A DNA stretch of 64,000 nucleotides from Malassezia japonica (lineage: Eukaryota; Basidiomycota; Malasseziomycetes; Malasseziales; Malasseziaceae). Each line of letters begins with the position of its first letter. Position 1 is the stretch's first letter. Both the position numbers and the translations under genes were made by a program. Location: assembly GCF_029542785.1 (NCBI RefSeq), contig NC_083378.1, forward strand, positions 248,001 to 312,000. Direction: 5' to 3'. The notes below the pieces were generated by a model that ran no database searches, had not been told where the DNA came from, and saw only the letters and a list, made by a program, of their open reading frames with translations. Shown here in pieces: positions 1 to 10,747 of the stretch.

Positions 1-1004
1 GGTGCTGCGCGACGAGCCCCGGATGCGTCGGCACGAGCTTGGCGAGCGCGAGCAGCGCAATGTACTTGAGGTTCTGGTCCGAGTCCTCCAGAAAGCGGCC
101 GAGGTTGTCGACGCAACGCAGCGCGAGGTCCTCGCTGCCCGCCCCCTCGAGCATGCCTCCTATAATCGCCGTGTGGATGCACTCGTACAAGACGCTCATC
201 GCCGGCGTCGTCGAGATGATCTCCGAGATTGGCCGCAGGAGCTTGCGGACGAGGCGCGGCTCGACGCGCGCGAGCGCGCCAAATAGCTTCACGACCTTGA
301 TCAGGAGCCAGTTGTTGCTCGTGTTCGTCAGGATCTCGAAAAGCTGCGGCGACAGCGGGACAAACGGCGCCGGGTTCCTGCGGGCCAATTCGCACACGGC
401 GTTCACGGTCGCGGTGACGACGCCCTGGTCGGGGTCGCACAAGAGATCACGCATGCGCTCCCAGGTGCGGTCCAAAATTTGCGGGTACTTGACGATCGCC
501 GAGTAGAGCACGAGCACGGCGCGCTTGCGGACGCGCGCCCGGGAGTGGGTGAGCATCACGGCGATGTCTTCCGAGAGGTGCTGAGCGAGTTCCTGTGTAA
601 TGACATGCGAGAGACCATTCAGCGCCGCGAGCACGTCGAGTGGAGCGGCCGAATGCAGGTCCTGTGTGAGTCGATCGGCGTACCTTTTTGATCAAATTGG
701 TCGCGAGAATCAGCACTTCTGTGTCTTCCGAGAAGCACAATGCCGCGGCGAGGTAGCCGATATGCTTCACATGGTACTTGGACGAGGCCATCGCCTCGAG
801 CATGCTAAACGACGCGCTCTTTACCTCGTAGCCGAGCATGCGGAGGTAGGCGAGCTTGAGCACTGCTTCCGCCTTGACGTCCATGTCGGCGCTTTTCACC
901 TCGGTGCGGATTTCGTCCAGCATACTGGCAATGTACTTCGCCTCATCCTTGCCGCGGTGCGAGCGCAGCCCCTTGATGAGCGTCGTGAGCGACTTTTCGA
1001 ACAT
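1..1004 (-). CDS. APL5: AP-3 adaptor complex delta subunit, N-terminal part (cut by window edge)
   Basis: Large subunit of the AP-3 adaptor that sorts cargo from Golgi/endosome to the vacuole. The first 107 codons (1004-684) begin MFEKSLTTLIKGLRSH and contain the family signatures DEAKYIASMLDEI, LAYLRMLGYE and HIGYLAAALCF, typical of the delta-adaptin trunk. A 22-nt intron at 683-662 joins ...ATNLIKK to DLHSAAPLDVLAALNGL. The second exon continues open to base 1 (VTATVNAVCELARRNP, NNWLLIKVVKLFGALAR), which is the HEAT-like adaptin trunk. About 327 residues are visible; the rest lies left of the window. The start is the first ATG of the conserved N-terminus. A TATATAAG sequence at 1091-1098 lies about 90 bp upstream, but on the opposite strand, so its role is doubtful. 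The gene reads in the same direction as the betaine-lipid synthase behind it, 118 bp away. Confidence 0.9.
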
Positions 1005-1122
1005 CGTCCACGCCCCGGGCGACGGTGCGAAGCGAAGCGAGCGCGACGAGCACGTGGTAATGTGGAGGTTGACGGACGTGCGCCGATTCGTATATAAGCT
1101 CGATGGAGTCTACTTGGTGTGT

Positions 1123-3521
1123 CTACTGGCGCACGGCGCGGTAGAAGGAGGCGTACATGTTCACGTTGTCAATCGGCTTGTTCGTCTCGCGGATGTGCAC
1201 GGGCGAGACACGGAAACCAGCCGCCTCGAAGCGCTCCGAGTACCAGGGGTGCTTCGCAGCGCTGCGCCAGAACACGATGCCGCCCTTGGCAATGACGCGT
1301 GCAAGCTCCACGACCTCGCGGTCGAGGTCCGAGATGGACTTGTCCTCCTCGTCGCGCGCCTTTTCGAGGCTCGGGAGCGCGACCGAGGCCGGGATCGGGT
1401 CGAACCAGTCCATGTGGTCCATGAGGATGGCGCGCGTCAGCGAGCTGTCCTGCATGCCGCGCAACACCGACACGATCGAGTCGGTGTGCAGGCGGAACGA
1501 GTCGAGCGCCTCGCTGTTGTTCGCCTTGAGCTTTTCGAAAGCGTCCCGCTTGAGGTAGAGCGGGCAGCTCTCCTTGGTGTAGTTGCCCATCAGGCAGAGG
1601 CGGTAGTGGTAGTTTTCCGTCGAGAGCAAGGAGCGCGCCGGGACCGCGTCCAGCGTGTCGATGGCAAACTGCTCCACACTGCCCTCCTTTTTGAAGATGT
1701 TGAGCTGGTTCATCGGGACGCCGAGCGCGTTCCAGAGGAACGCGGGGTTCGCCAAAAAGAGGCGAATCAGCGTCTCGTTGATGATCGTTTTGCGCACCTT
1801 GGTGTCCCAGATCTGCTTTTGCTCCTCAATGGAACGGGTGGTGCACATCTTGTCCACGTCCTTGCGCACGCCCATCAGCTGGAACGCGGCCTTAGCGAGA
1901 CGAAGCGCGTGACCCGAGTAACCACGGAAGTAGAACGCCTTATCGAACGACGAGTTGTTCGTGCGCCAGAACTGGTATGCGTGCGAAGACAGGTTCGGCG
2001 AGATACGCTCGTCGAGCAGCTGAGGGAAGTTGGGGGCCTTGCCGTCGCCAAACATCTGCCAGAAGGTTTCGTAGTCGAGCGTCGCGATCGCGGCGAGCTT
2101 CAGCTCGAGCAGGTGACCCTGGCAAGGGTTCATGTCCACCGCATGGATGCGGCGGGGCTTGGACGTGCACGCGTAGTGCAGCGCATTATCGCCGGCACTC
2201 GTAATGCACAGAATCGAGTCCTCGGGGCCGAGATCGAGGTGCTCAATGTCCACGTAGGGGTCCTCCCACGTGAAGCCGTAGATCCACGTGCGGAACATGT
2301 CGCTGAAGCGATCGTCCACGAACGGCAGGCGCCAATGGCGCTGCTGGTAGTGGAAGGAGCTCTGGGGCCACTGGATTGCGAGGTCCTGCTTCAGCTCGGC
2401 CACCTTTTCGGTCGAGGGCTCGGCCTTGGCGGTTTGGAGGCGCGCACGTGCCACATCCGGGAACGACGGCGGGACCGCGACATTGTTGCCCGCCTCGACC
2501 TCAAACGCCTGGACGGCCTTGGTGGTGTCGCGCTCGCGCGACACACCGAGCCAGATATAGTAGGGGATGCGCACCAGGTACGGCACGATAAAGTGGTTGC
2601 GGCCGTTGAAGCACTTGATCGTACCAAACTTGTGCTCGAGGTAGTCGCGACGCGCGGGGTGCAGCTCGATGTGGTCGAGCGAGAACCAGTTGCGCCAGAA
2701 CCACGAGTTGAGCCAGTGGCACTTGCGCATCACCGAGCCGCCCACGAGCGTGCTCTGGTCCGAGGTCGACTCGGCGCTCGACACGTAAAAGTCGGCGACA
2801 CCAAACACACCGACCTTGGTGTCGAGGAACTCGTTGATCCGGTCGAGCACCGCAAAGAAGGGCGGGATCATCGAAATCGAGTAGGAGCAGGTGAACAGGT
2901 CGACCTTCTTGTCGTCCGGCAGGCCCGGCAGCTCAAAGTCCTTGGCGTTCTGGCAGAGCGCCTTGACGTTCTTGAAGCCGAGGCGCTGGAAGCGCTCGCG
3001 CGCGACCTCCAGCAGCGGCTCGCACAAATCGATCAAGAAGACCTGGTCGAACTCTGCGACCGGAAAGTACTTGTCCATCTGCTCAATGTTCCAGCCGGTG
3101 CCGCCGCCAATGTCGACCCAGATGAGCTTGCGGTGCGGCTCCTTTTCACGCAGCTGGCGCATCTCGGCAGCGCAAAGCCTGCGTTAGTTGTGCGACGTAC
3201 TTGAGCATGGTCTTGCGGCCACGAAGAAGACCGGTACGCGTCGCATCGTAGACTAAATTAGCATTTCGGAGACATACCCGAAGCCTGGTGTTGGTAGAAG
3301 CGGTCCAGGCGCTCGGCCTGGTTGTTGGTCTTGCCGAGCGGCTGGAGGAAACAGTTGTACGAAAAGACGAGCATCTCCCTGAACGGGCGGTACACCACCG
3401 CAAGTAGGGCAACAGCTGAGATCGAAACGGCCGCCGTGACCGCGACCGGTCCGAGCGACTCGAAACGGTGCAGCAGCGAGGGGGGGATCTGGCCACTGAG
3501 GCTCGAAAGTTTATCCAGCAT
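1123..3521 (-). CDS. BTA1: Betaine lipid (DGTS) synthase, BtaB-BtaA fusion
   Basis: Predicted to make the phosphorus-free lipid diacylglyceryl-trimethylhomoserine. The 783-residue product has a hydrophobic N-terminal segment (about residues 24-45) and a SAM-dependent methyltransferase domain with motif I VDIGGGTGWN near residue 117 and FLIDLCEPLLEVA. The C-terminal half is BtaA/DUF3419-like, with FTWEDPYVDIEHLDLGP, ITSAGDNALHYA and HAVDMNPCQGHLLELK. The methyltransferase-first order is that known for eukaryotic BTA1. Two introns, 25 nt (3277-3253) and 22 nt (3200-3179), give VYDATRTGLLRGRKTMLK then LCAAEMRQLREKEPHR. The start at 3521 is the only ATG that keeps the membrane segment. It diverges from the Sec39 gene. 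Family membership is clear; the lipid product is inferred from homology. Confidence 0.92.
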
Positions 3522-3790
3522 CCTAGTTCAATAAATCGAGTACGTCGCTACACGACGGAAAATGCACCACCTCAATTAAGACAGACTCTCGTCGTAGTAG
3601 TGGGTGAAGCGCTCGCGCCCCACGCGATCTGAAGCCCTACCGGCTACGTGTATCTTTCGCCTCCCGCTGCCACACGGCGCTGCTGCATGGCTCGTGCACG
3701 CACGTGCCATGCGCGCTGGCACGCGCGGAGCGTCGATTTATGTCCACGTGCGCCGCCTTGCATACGGGCGGCTCGTTTGCGTCACATCCA

Positions 3791-6514
3791 ATGGCTGACA
3801 AACGAGAAGGAGGCCGTGATCGAAGGAGCACGGACCGGAGGCAGACGCGCGCGATGGAAGAAGATCGGATGGGCGAGCAGCGGCGCGCGCTGCTCGCAGC
3901 ACTCCCGGCGCCGGCCGCAAGCGTCGCACAGCAGCTCGAGCAGGAACAGGACGCGTGGTGGGTCGCGGCGGCCGCGGTTGCCGCGGTGCGCGCGGCGGGC
4001 GACGCATGGACCGCCGACGAGGCCGCGCACGTCCTCGCGACAGGCACCGCGCGTACCGCCGCGTTCGACGGCGAGGTGCAGACTGCGCTGGAAAATGGAT
4101 CGCTCAAGGAATGGCTCCAGGGGCAAGACCGCTGGCCGCGTCTCTTGCTGCGCCGCCGCTTGTGGCACATGCAGTGGCTGCTCCGCATTCCCCTGGCACG
4201 CGGCAGCACGGCACACGTCGCTGGCGACCTCGCGGCACTCGCAGAGCTGCCACTGCTCGAGCACGCACACAATGTATGCCTCGCGGGCAATGCGGTGGCA
4301 CTCCGCGCGCTGCTCGGCGCGCACGTCGGCATCGCACGCGCGCTCTTTCCGTACCGCTTCCTGCTGCTGCACGCGCTCCTCACTGCAGGCGGCGTCGGGG
4401 CGGACGAGCTGCTGGAGCTGCGCCTGCTCCCGGGCACAAAACTCCCTGTAGAAGACTGCGAGAGCGGCGCGTGGATCGAGCTTGCGACCAAGGCCATGTC
4501 ACCCGCGGCGGCGGCTGCGCTCTGGGTCGAGCACCCACACGTCCTCGAGCTGCTTGCCGAGCGGGGCTACGCACCGCCCCCGGCCGCACCGCCTGCACCG
4601 CCGGCGGGCCTCTCGGAATGGTACTTGGACGTGGTGCACGAGCTCGAGGCGCGTCTCGGCCTCGTGGCCCAGGCGCGTGCGCTCGCCGAGGCCGGCGTGC
4701 GCCTGAGCCTCGTTCCGCTGCGGGCCGTTGCGCACGAGCTGCGCTTCCTTGAAATGCTCCTTGCGACGCTCGGCGCGGGTGCGCGGCGCTGGAACGCCGC
4801 GGCGCTGCACGCCGCCGACGCCAGCACGCTCCTCCAGTGCGTCGTCCAGCAGCCGCTGCCGGTGCCGGACGTGGTGCGCATGCTCGAGGAGCACGTTGCG
4901 CCGTTCCTGCGCAAAGGCACGTACGCCTCCCCCGGCGCGTTTCACATGGCGTCCCAGAGCGACGCCGGCGTGCTCATTGTCCTTGCGGTGCTCGACCTTG
5001 CCGCACGCGCCATCTCGATCGACCGCGCCCTGCAGATTGCGGCGCAGATCATCGCGTCCTCGTGGATCGAGGCGGCGGCGCAGAAAGAGCGACTCGCCCT
5101 CGCGATCCTTGCGACGTGCGACGCAAGTGACGACGCGGCGTATGTCGCGATGCACACGGTGAGCCGCGTCCCGTCGCCGACCGAGCGCGTGCCGCTCGTC
5201 GAGGTGCTGGGCGCGTCGCGCGACACGTCGCCCCGCACGCTGTACGAGCGGCTGCGTGTCGCCTCTCCGGGCGAGGTGCATGCGGCGCTGGGCGCGGCGG
5301 CGCAGTGCGTCGACCTCGGCCAGGTGCTGCTGCGCGACGCGCTGACGCACGCCCCCCGTTTCTACCTCGCGCTCGACGAGAAGCGCACCAAGGCGCTCTG
5401 CGCGTCGCTCGTGCGTACCGCACGGGGCAGCGACGCGGCGCTTGTGCGCCTCGTCGACGACATTGCGCCGTACGTCGCCGGGCCGAGCGAGCGTGCGCCG
5501 CTCCCGAGCGAGACGCCGCGGTGGGTCCTTACACAGCTCCTAGCCCACCGCGAGTTTGCGCAGTTCCACGCGCTGGCCGCGCATATCGTGCGCCATCCCC
5601 GCCTCGGCGTGTGCCTCGGCGAAGAGGATGCGACAGCGCTTGTCCTCGACGCTGCGCGGACGTGGATCGAGCAGGCAACGACGTGCGACCCGCTGCACGC
5701 CCCGCTGCAGCGCGCGTCCGAGTGCCTGACCGTCGCGCCGCACACGCCCGAGGCCGACGAGGAGCGTGCCTTTCTCGCGATGCTGTCGCAGCTCGCGCGC
5801 TACCCCATTCCGTCGCTGGCCAATGCGACGCAGCCGCTTACGCCCCGTGAGCTGCGTGCGATCGACGACAAGCTGCTGGTCCTCGGCCGGATCCTGGCAC
5901 TGCACTCGAGCGCGTACCGTGCGCCGCAGATCCGCACGCTCGCGCGGGCGCTGACGCCCGGCGTGCCCCCCAAGGTCGCTGAGGTGCGCATCGACGCGAT
6001 GCTAGCAGACGCTGCGGCCGCCAACGGCGACTTTGCCGCTGCGCGCGACTTGTGCGACCGCACGGCCAAGGCCGCCAAGACGCTGCCGCGCGACACGGCG
6101 CACGACGCGGCGCACGATGCGGCGTGGCGCGCGTGCTTCCAGCTGGCCAAGCACCCCGAGTGGCACGACGAGCGCGCGCGTGCGCTCGTCTTCGGCCAGG
6201 CCATGGCGCTTGCGCCGCCTGCGCAGCTCCCCCGCCTCCTCGACGCATGGCGCGCACGCGGCGCGCACTCGGGCGTGCCGCCCGCGCCGAGCCAGCGGCC
6301 GCAGCGGACACTGGCGCGGTTCCTCGGCGCGCCGACGCGCCCCGAGGCGCCGGATCCCTCGGCGCGTGCCACGCGCTCGCTCTTTGACCACCTCGGCCAG
6401 GACGCGCCGAGCACGCTGCTGCCGTCCACCACGTCGCTGCGCGACGTGGTCAACACCTCCTTCACGCGCGGCATGGGCTGGTGGATGGGCGAGAGCGAGC
6501 ATGAAGCGCGGTAA
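3791..6514 (+). CDS. SEC39: Sec39-domain protein of the Dsl1/NRZ tethering complex
   Basis: An intronless frame of about 907 residues, alanine- and leucine-rich and mostly helical in appearance. The C-terminal third carries the best family signature: FAAARDLCDRTAKAAK, DAAWRACFQLAKHPEW and LVFGQAMALAPPAQLPRLLDAWRA. This matches the Sec39/NBAS pattern of a helical solenoid ending in a conserved 'AL..CPP..I..LL..W' element. Sec39 proteins tether Golgi-derived COPI vesicles at the ER. The start is uncertain: ATG at 3791 (MADKREGG) is preferred, with in-frame alternatives at 3704 and 3854 (MEEDRMG). The stop ends at 6514, only 3 bp from the stop of the convergent Rsc4-like gene. Identity rests mainly on the C-terminal motif, because the N-terminal half is poorly conserved in this family. 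Confidence 0.72.
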   Translation: MADKREGGRDRRSTDRRQTRAMEEDRMGEQRRALLAALPAPAASVAQQLEQEQDAWWVAAAAVAAVRAAGDAWTADEAAHVLATGTARTAAFDGEVQTALENGSLKEWLQGQDRWPRLLLRRRLWHMQWLLRIPLARGSTAHVAGDLAALAELPLLEHAHNVCLAGNAVALRALLGAHVGIARALFPYRFLLLHALLTAGGVGADELLELRLLPGTKLPVEDCESGAWIELATKAMSPAAAAALWVEHPHVLELLAERGYAPPPAAPPAPPAGLSEWYLDVVHELEARLGLVAQARALAEAGVRLSLVPLRAVAHELRFLEMLLATLGAGARRWNAAALHAADASTLLQCVVQQPLPVPDVVRMLEEHVAPFLRKGTYASPGAFHMASQSDAGVLIVLAVLDLAARAISIDRALQIAAQIIASSWIEAAAQKERLALAILATCDASDDAAYVAMHTVSRVPSPTERVPLVEVLGASRDTSPRTLYERLRVASPGEVHAALGAAAQCVDLGQVLLRDALTHAPRFYLALDEKRTKALCASLVRTARGSDAALVRLVDDIAPYVAGPSERAPLPSETPRWVLTQLLAHREFAQFHALAAHIVRHPRLGVCLGEEDATALVLDAARTWIEQATTCDPLHAPLQRASECLTVAPHTPEADEERAFLAMLSQLARYPIPSLANATQPLTPRELRAIDDKLLVLGRILALHSSAYRAPQIRTLARALTPGVPPKVAEVRIDAMLADAAAANGDFAAARDLCDRTAKAAKTLPRDTAHDAAHDAAWRACFQLAKHPEWHDERARALVFGQAMALAPPAQLPRLLDAWRARGAHSGVPPAPSQRPQRTLARFLGAPTRPEAPDPSARATRSLFDHLGQDAPSTLLPSTTSLRDVVNTSFTRGMGWWMGESEHEAR

Positions 6515-6517
6515 CTC

Positions 6518-8482
6518 CTACTTGTTCATATAGATACATACGCGCCCGGCTGGGCTTGTTTCGAGCGTGTGCGCCTCGAGCGCGTGCGATGTGCCGTCGA
6601 GCGCGACGTGCATGGCGTACGTCGCTGTCCCGTCGAGCCATGCGCCGCCGACCTCGCGCTGGTTGAGCGTGACTCGGAGCGCGCGCTGCTCCTCCTCGCC
6701 AAGCACCAGGCGGATCATGGCGCTTGCGGTGCGGCGGGGCAGGTGGATCGCCTGCGGCACCGCATCGGCGCCGAGCGCGATGCGGACGTTGGCGAGCAGC
6801 TCGGACGCGTCGGGATCCGCGTACAGCTGCAGGCTCACGGCCTCCGCAAAGCACGGCAGCGGCTCGTGCGCCGGCTTGGCCGTGGCGGCCGCCGGCGCAG
6901 TGAGCGCGGCAGGGTGCGTGGGCCACGTCCGGTTCTCGACGCCCTGCACGACCTGCTCCAGCGTCACGGCAGGCGCGGCAGGCGCGGCAGGCGCCGGCGG
7001 CGCCGGGGGCCGTGGCGCCTCAATCACCGGCGTGGGCCGTGCCGGGGGCGTCGCGACCGGGCGTGGCGCCTGGGGCGCGACGTTCGCCACGCGCACGATC
7101 GGGCGCGCGTGGACCGGCGCCGGGCTCGCCGGCGAGCTCTGCGGCGGGCTCTCGCTCACCGGGGAGCCCGCGCTGCCCGGCGGCGGCACGGCGCCCGGCG
7201 TGCCCGGCGGCAGCGCCGCCTGGCGGTGGTCGTTCGGATCGAGCGTAAAGCCCTCGGCGAGCAGGGCGGGAATAATCACCTTTTCGAGGTGCGTGCGCAG
7301 GACCTGGGCGTCTTCCCACACCTCCGAGTGCTCCTCGTTGTAGAACTGCGCATTGCTCAGCATGCGGTACAGGTCCGAGACCAGCGCGTGGGGATTAATG
7401 TACTCTTTCTGGTCGAGCTTGCGGTCGATGTCGTGAAAGCTGATCGGGTGCTGGATGAACTGGTAGTAGTCGGGGTAATCCTGCCGCGACGGCAGCTCCA
7501 TAAACATTTCTGCATGTTTGCGGCCGCTGGGTAAGAGGTGCGACGTACCTGTCGTCCTGGAGCGAAGTAATGCTCTGCACGGCCCAGCGCAGCATGACCT
7601 TGAGGCGCTTGCCGCGCGGCGCGCCACGCCGGCGTGGCTCGGTAATGTACGGCGTCGTGATGGGGCGGGGAACGACCGGCGAGGTGTACGGCGGCACGAC
7701 GCGCGCAATCGGCGTCGATACAGGCGCAGGCGATGACTGTGCTGGCGTCGCATGCGTCGCGGGCGTCGCGGGCGTCGCGGGCGCCCCCGGCGCCGCGGTT
7801 TTGGGCGCGGGCTTCGCTTCCGGCTTCGCCTCGGCCTCTTTGCTCTTGGGCGTCTCGCTCTTTGGCGCACGCAGCGTGATCTTTTGCACCTTGGGCGTCT
7901 CGCGCTCTTCTTTCGGCACGGCCGAGCGCACGACCGACTCGGCGAGCTTGCGGCGCTTGGCATCGGCGCTGTCGTCGGCTGCGGCGCGCTTCTCGGCGCG
8001 CTTGGGCTTGTCGGTCTGCTCGGCGGCCCACGCGTCGTAGACATCGGTCGTTGCCTCTTTGATCATGCCCTGTGTTAGCCGAGATACGCACATGAAGGTC
8101 GCGCGCCTTGAGCCAAATGTCGCTGTCTTTCATATTAAAGCGCTTCGCATTGTTGCACATCAGCTCGAGATCCGCGCGAAAATCCGCGAGCGACGCGTAT
8201 TCCTGCTGCTTCACACGATTGCGCACCTCGCTGAGCGTCACAGGCTTCTTGATTACCACATAGTACTCGGGGTACTGCCGCCGGCTCGGCAGGCGCATAA
8301 ACGGCTCCGCGAGCGCGTCGCCGTCCGCGTCTTTTGCGTGGAGGAGCTGGTCGAGGACCTGCTGCCCCAGCTGTGCGACCTGCTCCGCACTCGGCACCGG
8401 CGCATCCGGGCCTGTACCCCGCCGTGCACTCTTGCGCACCTCGTCGGCCTGCGTCAGACACGCGACGTACCTTGCCGTGCAT
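6518..8482 (-). CDS. RSC4: Tandem bromodomain protein, RSC complex Rsc4-like
   Basis: A 632-residue chromatin protein with two N-terminal bromodomains. The first contains LPSRRQYPEYYVVIKKPVTL and LELMCNNAKRFNMKDSDIW; the second contains MELPSRQDYPDYYQFIQHPI and MLSNAQFYNEEHSEVWEDA. A lysine-rich linker separates them, followed by a proline/alanine-rich stretch and a conserved-looking C-terminal domain (MIRLVLGEEEQRALRVTLN). Two bromodomains without BAH or ET domains fit Rsc4 best, but a Bdf-type reader cannot be excluded. Three 22-nt introns lie at 8470-8449, 8091-8070 and 7548-7527. The first coding exon is only 12 nt (Met-His-Gly-Lys, 8482-8471). The promoter is a 63-bp stretch shared with the SCAMP gene and holds one CACGTG. 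It would read acetylated histones. Confidence 0.8.
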
Positions 8483-8545
8483 CGTTGGGAAAGCGCGGCG
8501 CCACGCGCCTCCCACGTGGCATTCGGCGGTGCGTCTCCATCCATC

Positions 8546-9503
8546 ATGGCGAGTGCGCGCGCGGCGCTGGACTCGAACCCGTTCGATGACCCGAGCGTGC
8601 AGAGTGCGATGCACAGCGGCGGGGATGACTTAGAGAACCCATTTGACACCGAGTCGCTGCGTCCCGGAAGCGTCGGCGGATACGCGCCGCCGCTGGACGA
8701 GGACGAGGACGAGGTGTACCCCACGAGCACGCACGGCACCGCTCCCGCGCATGCGATGCACGACGACGACCTTGCGCGGCGCGAGCGCGAGCTTGAGGAG
8801 CGTGAGCGCGAGCTCGATGCACGCACGGAGCACATGCGCAAGTTTGGGCGCAACAACTGGCCGCCGTTCTACCCACTGATCTACCACGACATTGACAGCG
8901 AGATCCCGCCGGACTCGCAGGAGGTGATGAAGCATCTGTACTATCTGTGGCTGCTCTGGTCCGCGACGCTCGTGTGGAATCTGCCGACCATGGTGTTGAT
9001 GGCGATCTACGCGGGCGGCAACTTTATTGGCGCCGTGTTCTACCTCGTCCTGCTGATCCCGCTGAGCTTTGTGCTGTGGTACCGCCCGGTGTACAACGGA
9101 CTAATGAAGGAGCATTCGCTCTTTTACTACGTGTACTTCCTCTTTGCAGGCTTCCACCTGCTCTTTTCGGCGTACGCCATCATCGGCTACCCCTCGAGCG
9201 GCTGCGGCGGCATCTGGAGCGTCGTCCACGCCTTTTCCAACAAGAAGATCCTCGCGGGGGTCTTTGCGGTAATCTCCACGGCGGGATTCTCGGTGCAGGG
9301 TCTCGGCAACCTCTGGTACTACCGTGTGGTACGTGTTTCCTACTCACCCAGATTTATGAACACAACAAGCAGAGTGCGTTGCGCGCGACTCACCGCAGAG
9401 GGACACACGTTTGCGCAGGCCAAGGCCGAGCTGGCTTCGCATGGCATGCGCGCCTACTTGTATGTATTCCCACTAACGCAGTATGCGCGGCTCTCAGGTA
9501 TAG
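8546..9503 (+). CDS. SCAMP-family secretory carrier membrane protein
   Basis: A 295-residue tetraspanning membrane protein of the post-Golgi/endosomal system. The N-terminus has the NPF-type repeats of SCAMPs (SNPFDDP, ENPFDTES), then a charged coiled coil (REREL-rich), the conserved FGRNNWPPFYPLIYHDI motif and four hydrophobic segments. Three introns are needed: 23 nt (9329-9351), 25 nt (9374-9398) and 22 nt (9460-9481). They isolate a 22-nt micro-exon (9352-9373) encoding about seven residues (IYEHNKQ). Downstream the frame gives KGHTFAQAKAELASHGMRAY and ends FMRGSQV-stop. Without splicing this conserved tail falls out of frame. The gene diverges from the Rsc4-like gene and converges on CDC10, with 64 bp between stops. 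Confidence 0.88.
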
Positions 9504-9567
9504 ACTGGATAGTAGGACTCTCGTTGGCAAAGAAGCTGCGCACTGCGGAACTTGCTACATACATCTA

Positions 9568-10622
9568 TTACGCACCCGGCGCAGCGACAGGCGCACCCTG
9601 CGGCGCGCCACCCTGCACAGGCGGTTGCGCACTTGTGTACTGCTGCTGTGCGTGCTGTGCCTGCTGCTTGGCGCTGCTCTCCTTGAGCGCCAGGAGCTGC
9701 TTCGAGCGGAAGGACTCGTAGTACGTGTTCGACGTCGTCTCGATCAGGTCGTGCAGGTTCGTGCGCAGCAAAAAGTCGCGCAGCTGCACAAACTCGCAGT
9801 GTGCCTTGTTTTCGACATTGATCAGACCGCTGCCGACCTGGCGGCCACGGATAAGCTGGCCGTCGGCCTCAAACGTCTTTTCCGCGCTCACCACCGCAAA
9901 GGGGAGGAGGCTCTGCACCAGGCTGTTCGCCTCGCGCTCCTCCTCCTCGTAGTCCTCGTGGTCAAAGGGGTACACACGGATACCGTTCGACTGCAGCGAG
10001 GCGCGGATGCGCTTCTTGAAGAGCTCGCGCTCGCCGAGCGTCAGCGAGTCCGACTTGGCAATGACGGGGATGACGTTCGCAATGTCGCCGAGCTTCTTCA
10101 GCACCTGGATGTCGATCGAGCGCAGCGAGTGGCCGGAAGGGTTGATAAAGAACAGCACAGCGTGCACGCGCGAGTCGGGGATGTTGCGCTCACGCACGGC
10201 AGTCAGCTCCTTGCGCAGGTAGATGCTGTACTGGTCCTTGATGTACTTCACGATGGGCTCCCAGCAGTGCTCGTTGTTGATCAGATCACCGTAGCCGGGG
10301 GTGTCGACAATGTTGAGCTTCAGCTTGACGCCGTTCTCGATAATGTCTGGGTTAGATAAGAAAAAAACGTACTGTGAGAGGTGGCATTGATGCTCGTCGT
10401 CTGGCGCACCTCGTCCGAGGGGTCCACACGGCCCTTGGTCGTAAGCAGGTTCGACGAAAAGAGCGTGTTGATCATCGAGCTCTTGCCGAGGCCCGACTGG
10501 CCCACAACCATGACATTGAACTGGAAACCACGACGAAGGAGCTTCGTCTCGATTTGCTTCGTAAGAGTGTCGAAACCGACGTAGCCCGAAAGGGGCGTGG
10601 CAGCAGACTCGCTGGCGGACAT
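9568..10622 (-). CDS. CDC10: Septin, Cdc10 type
   Basis: A GTP-binding septin of 342 residues that assembles into filaments at the bud neck or septum. The polybasic region and P-loop near residues 27-49 read KLLRRGFQFNVMVVGQSGLG followed by KSS. G3 is DTPGYGD and G4 is AKSD. Septin-unique element patterns include EPIVKYIKDQYSIYLRKEL and DLIETTSNTYYESFRSKQLL. The C-terminus is short, glutamine- and proline-rich and without a coiled coil, as in Cdc10 rather than Cdc3, Cdc11 or Cdc12. One 26-nt intron at 10372-10347 joins ...INATSH to NIIENGVKLKLN. It has a long T-run and the branch-like CTAACCCAG. The start at 10622 (MSASESAATP) is the only ATG ahead of GYVGFDTLTKQIE. Its promoter, shared with the next gene, contains TCACGTGAC. 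Confidence 0.95.
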
Positions 10623-10685
10623 GGTCGCTTGCTGTGGCAGTTCCAGCGCGGAACGGACGGCGCTCCACGCCCCCCGACGCGCTTG

Positions 10686-10694
10686 TCACGTGAC
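10686..10694. promoter_or_regulatory. TCACGTGAC box, CDC10 / mitochondrial protein divergent promoter
   Basis: A near-palindromic E-box with flanking T and AC (bHLH/Cbf1-type core CACGTG), in the 125-bp gap between two start codons. Confidence 0.6.
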
Positions 10695-10747
10695 ACTCCA
10701 CTCGCACGGGCGGACCCCGGGGGGGAAGACCCTGAACTGCGAACGCC

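Noticed and set aside
856..3204. 782-codon plus-strand frame opposite the betaine-lipid synthase
   Set aside because: Composition is the Arg/Val/His-rich pattern typical of antisense reading in GC-rich DNA. The minus strand encodes a clear conserved enzyme.
3546..3790. Possible small gene between the betaine-lipid synthase and Sec39 starts
   Set aside because: Only short frames with antisense-like composition. The stretch is better read as a divergent promoter with CACGTG sites.
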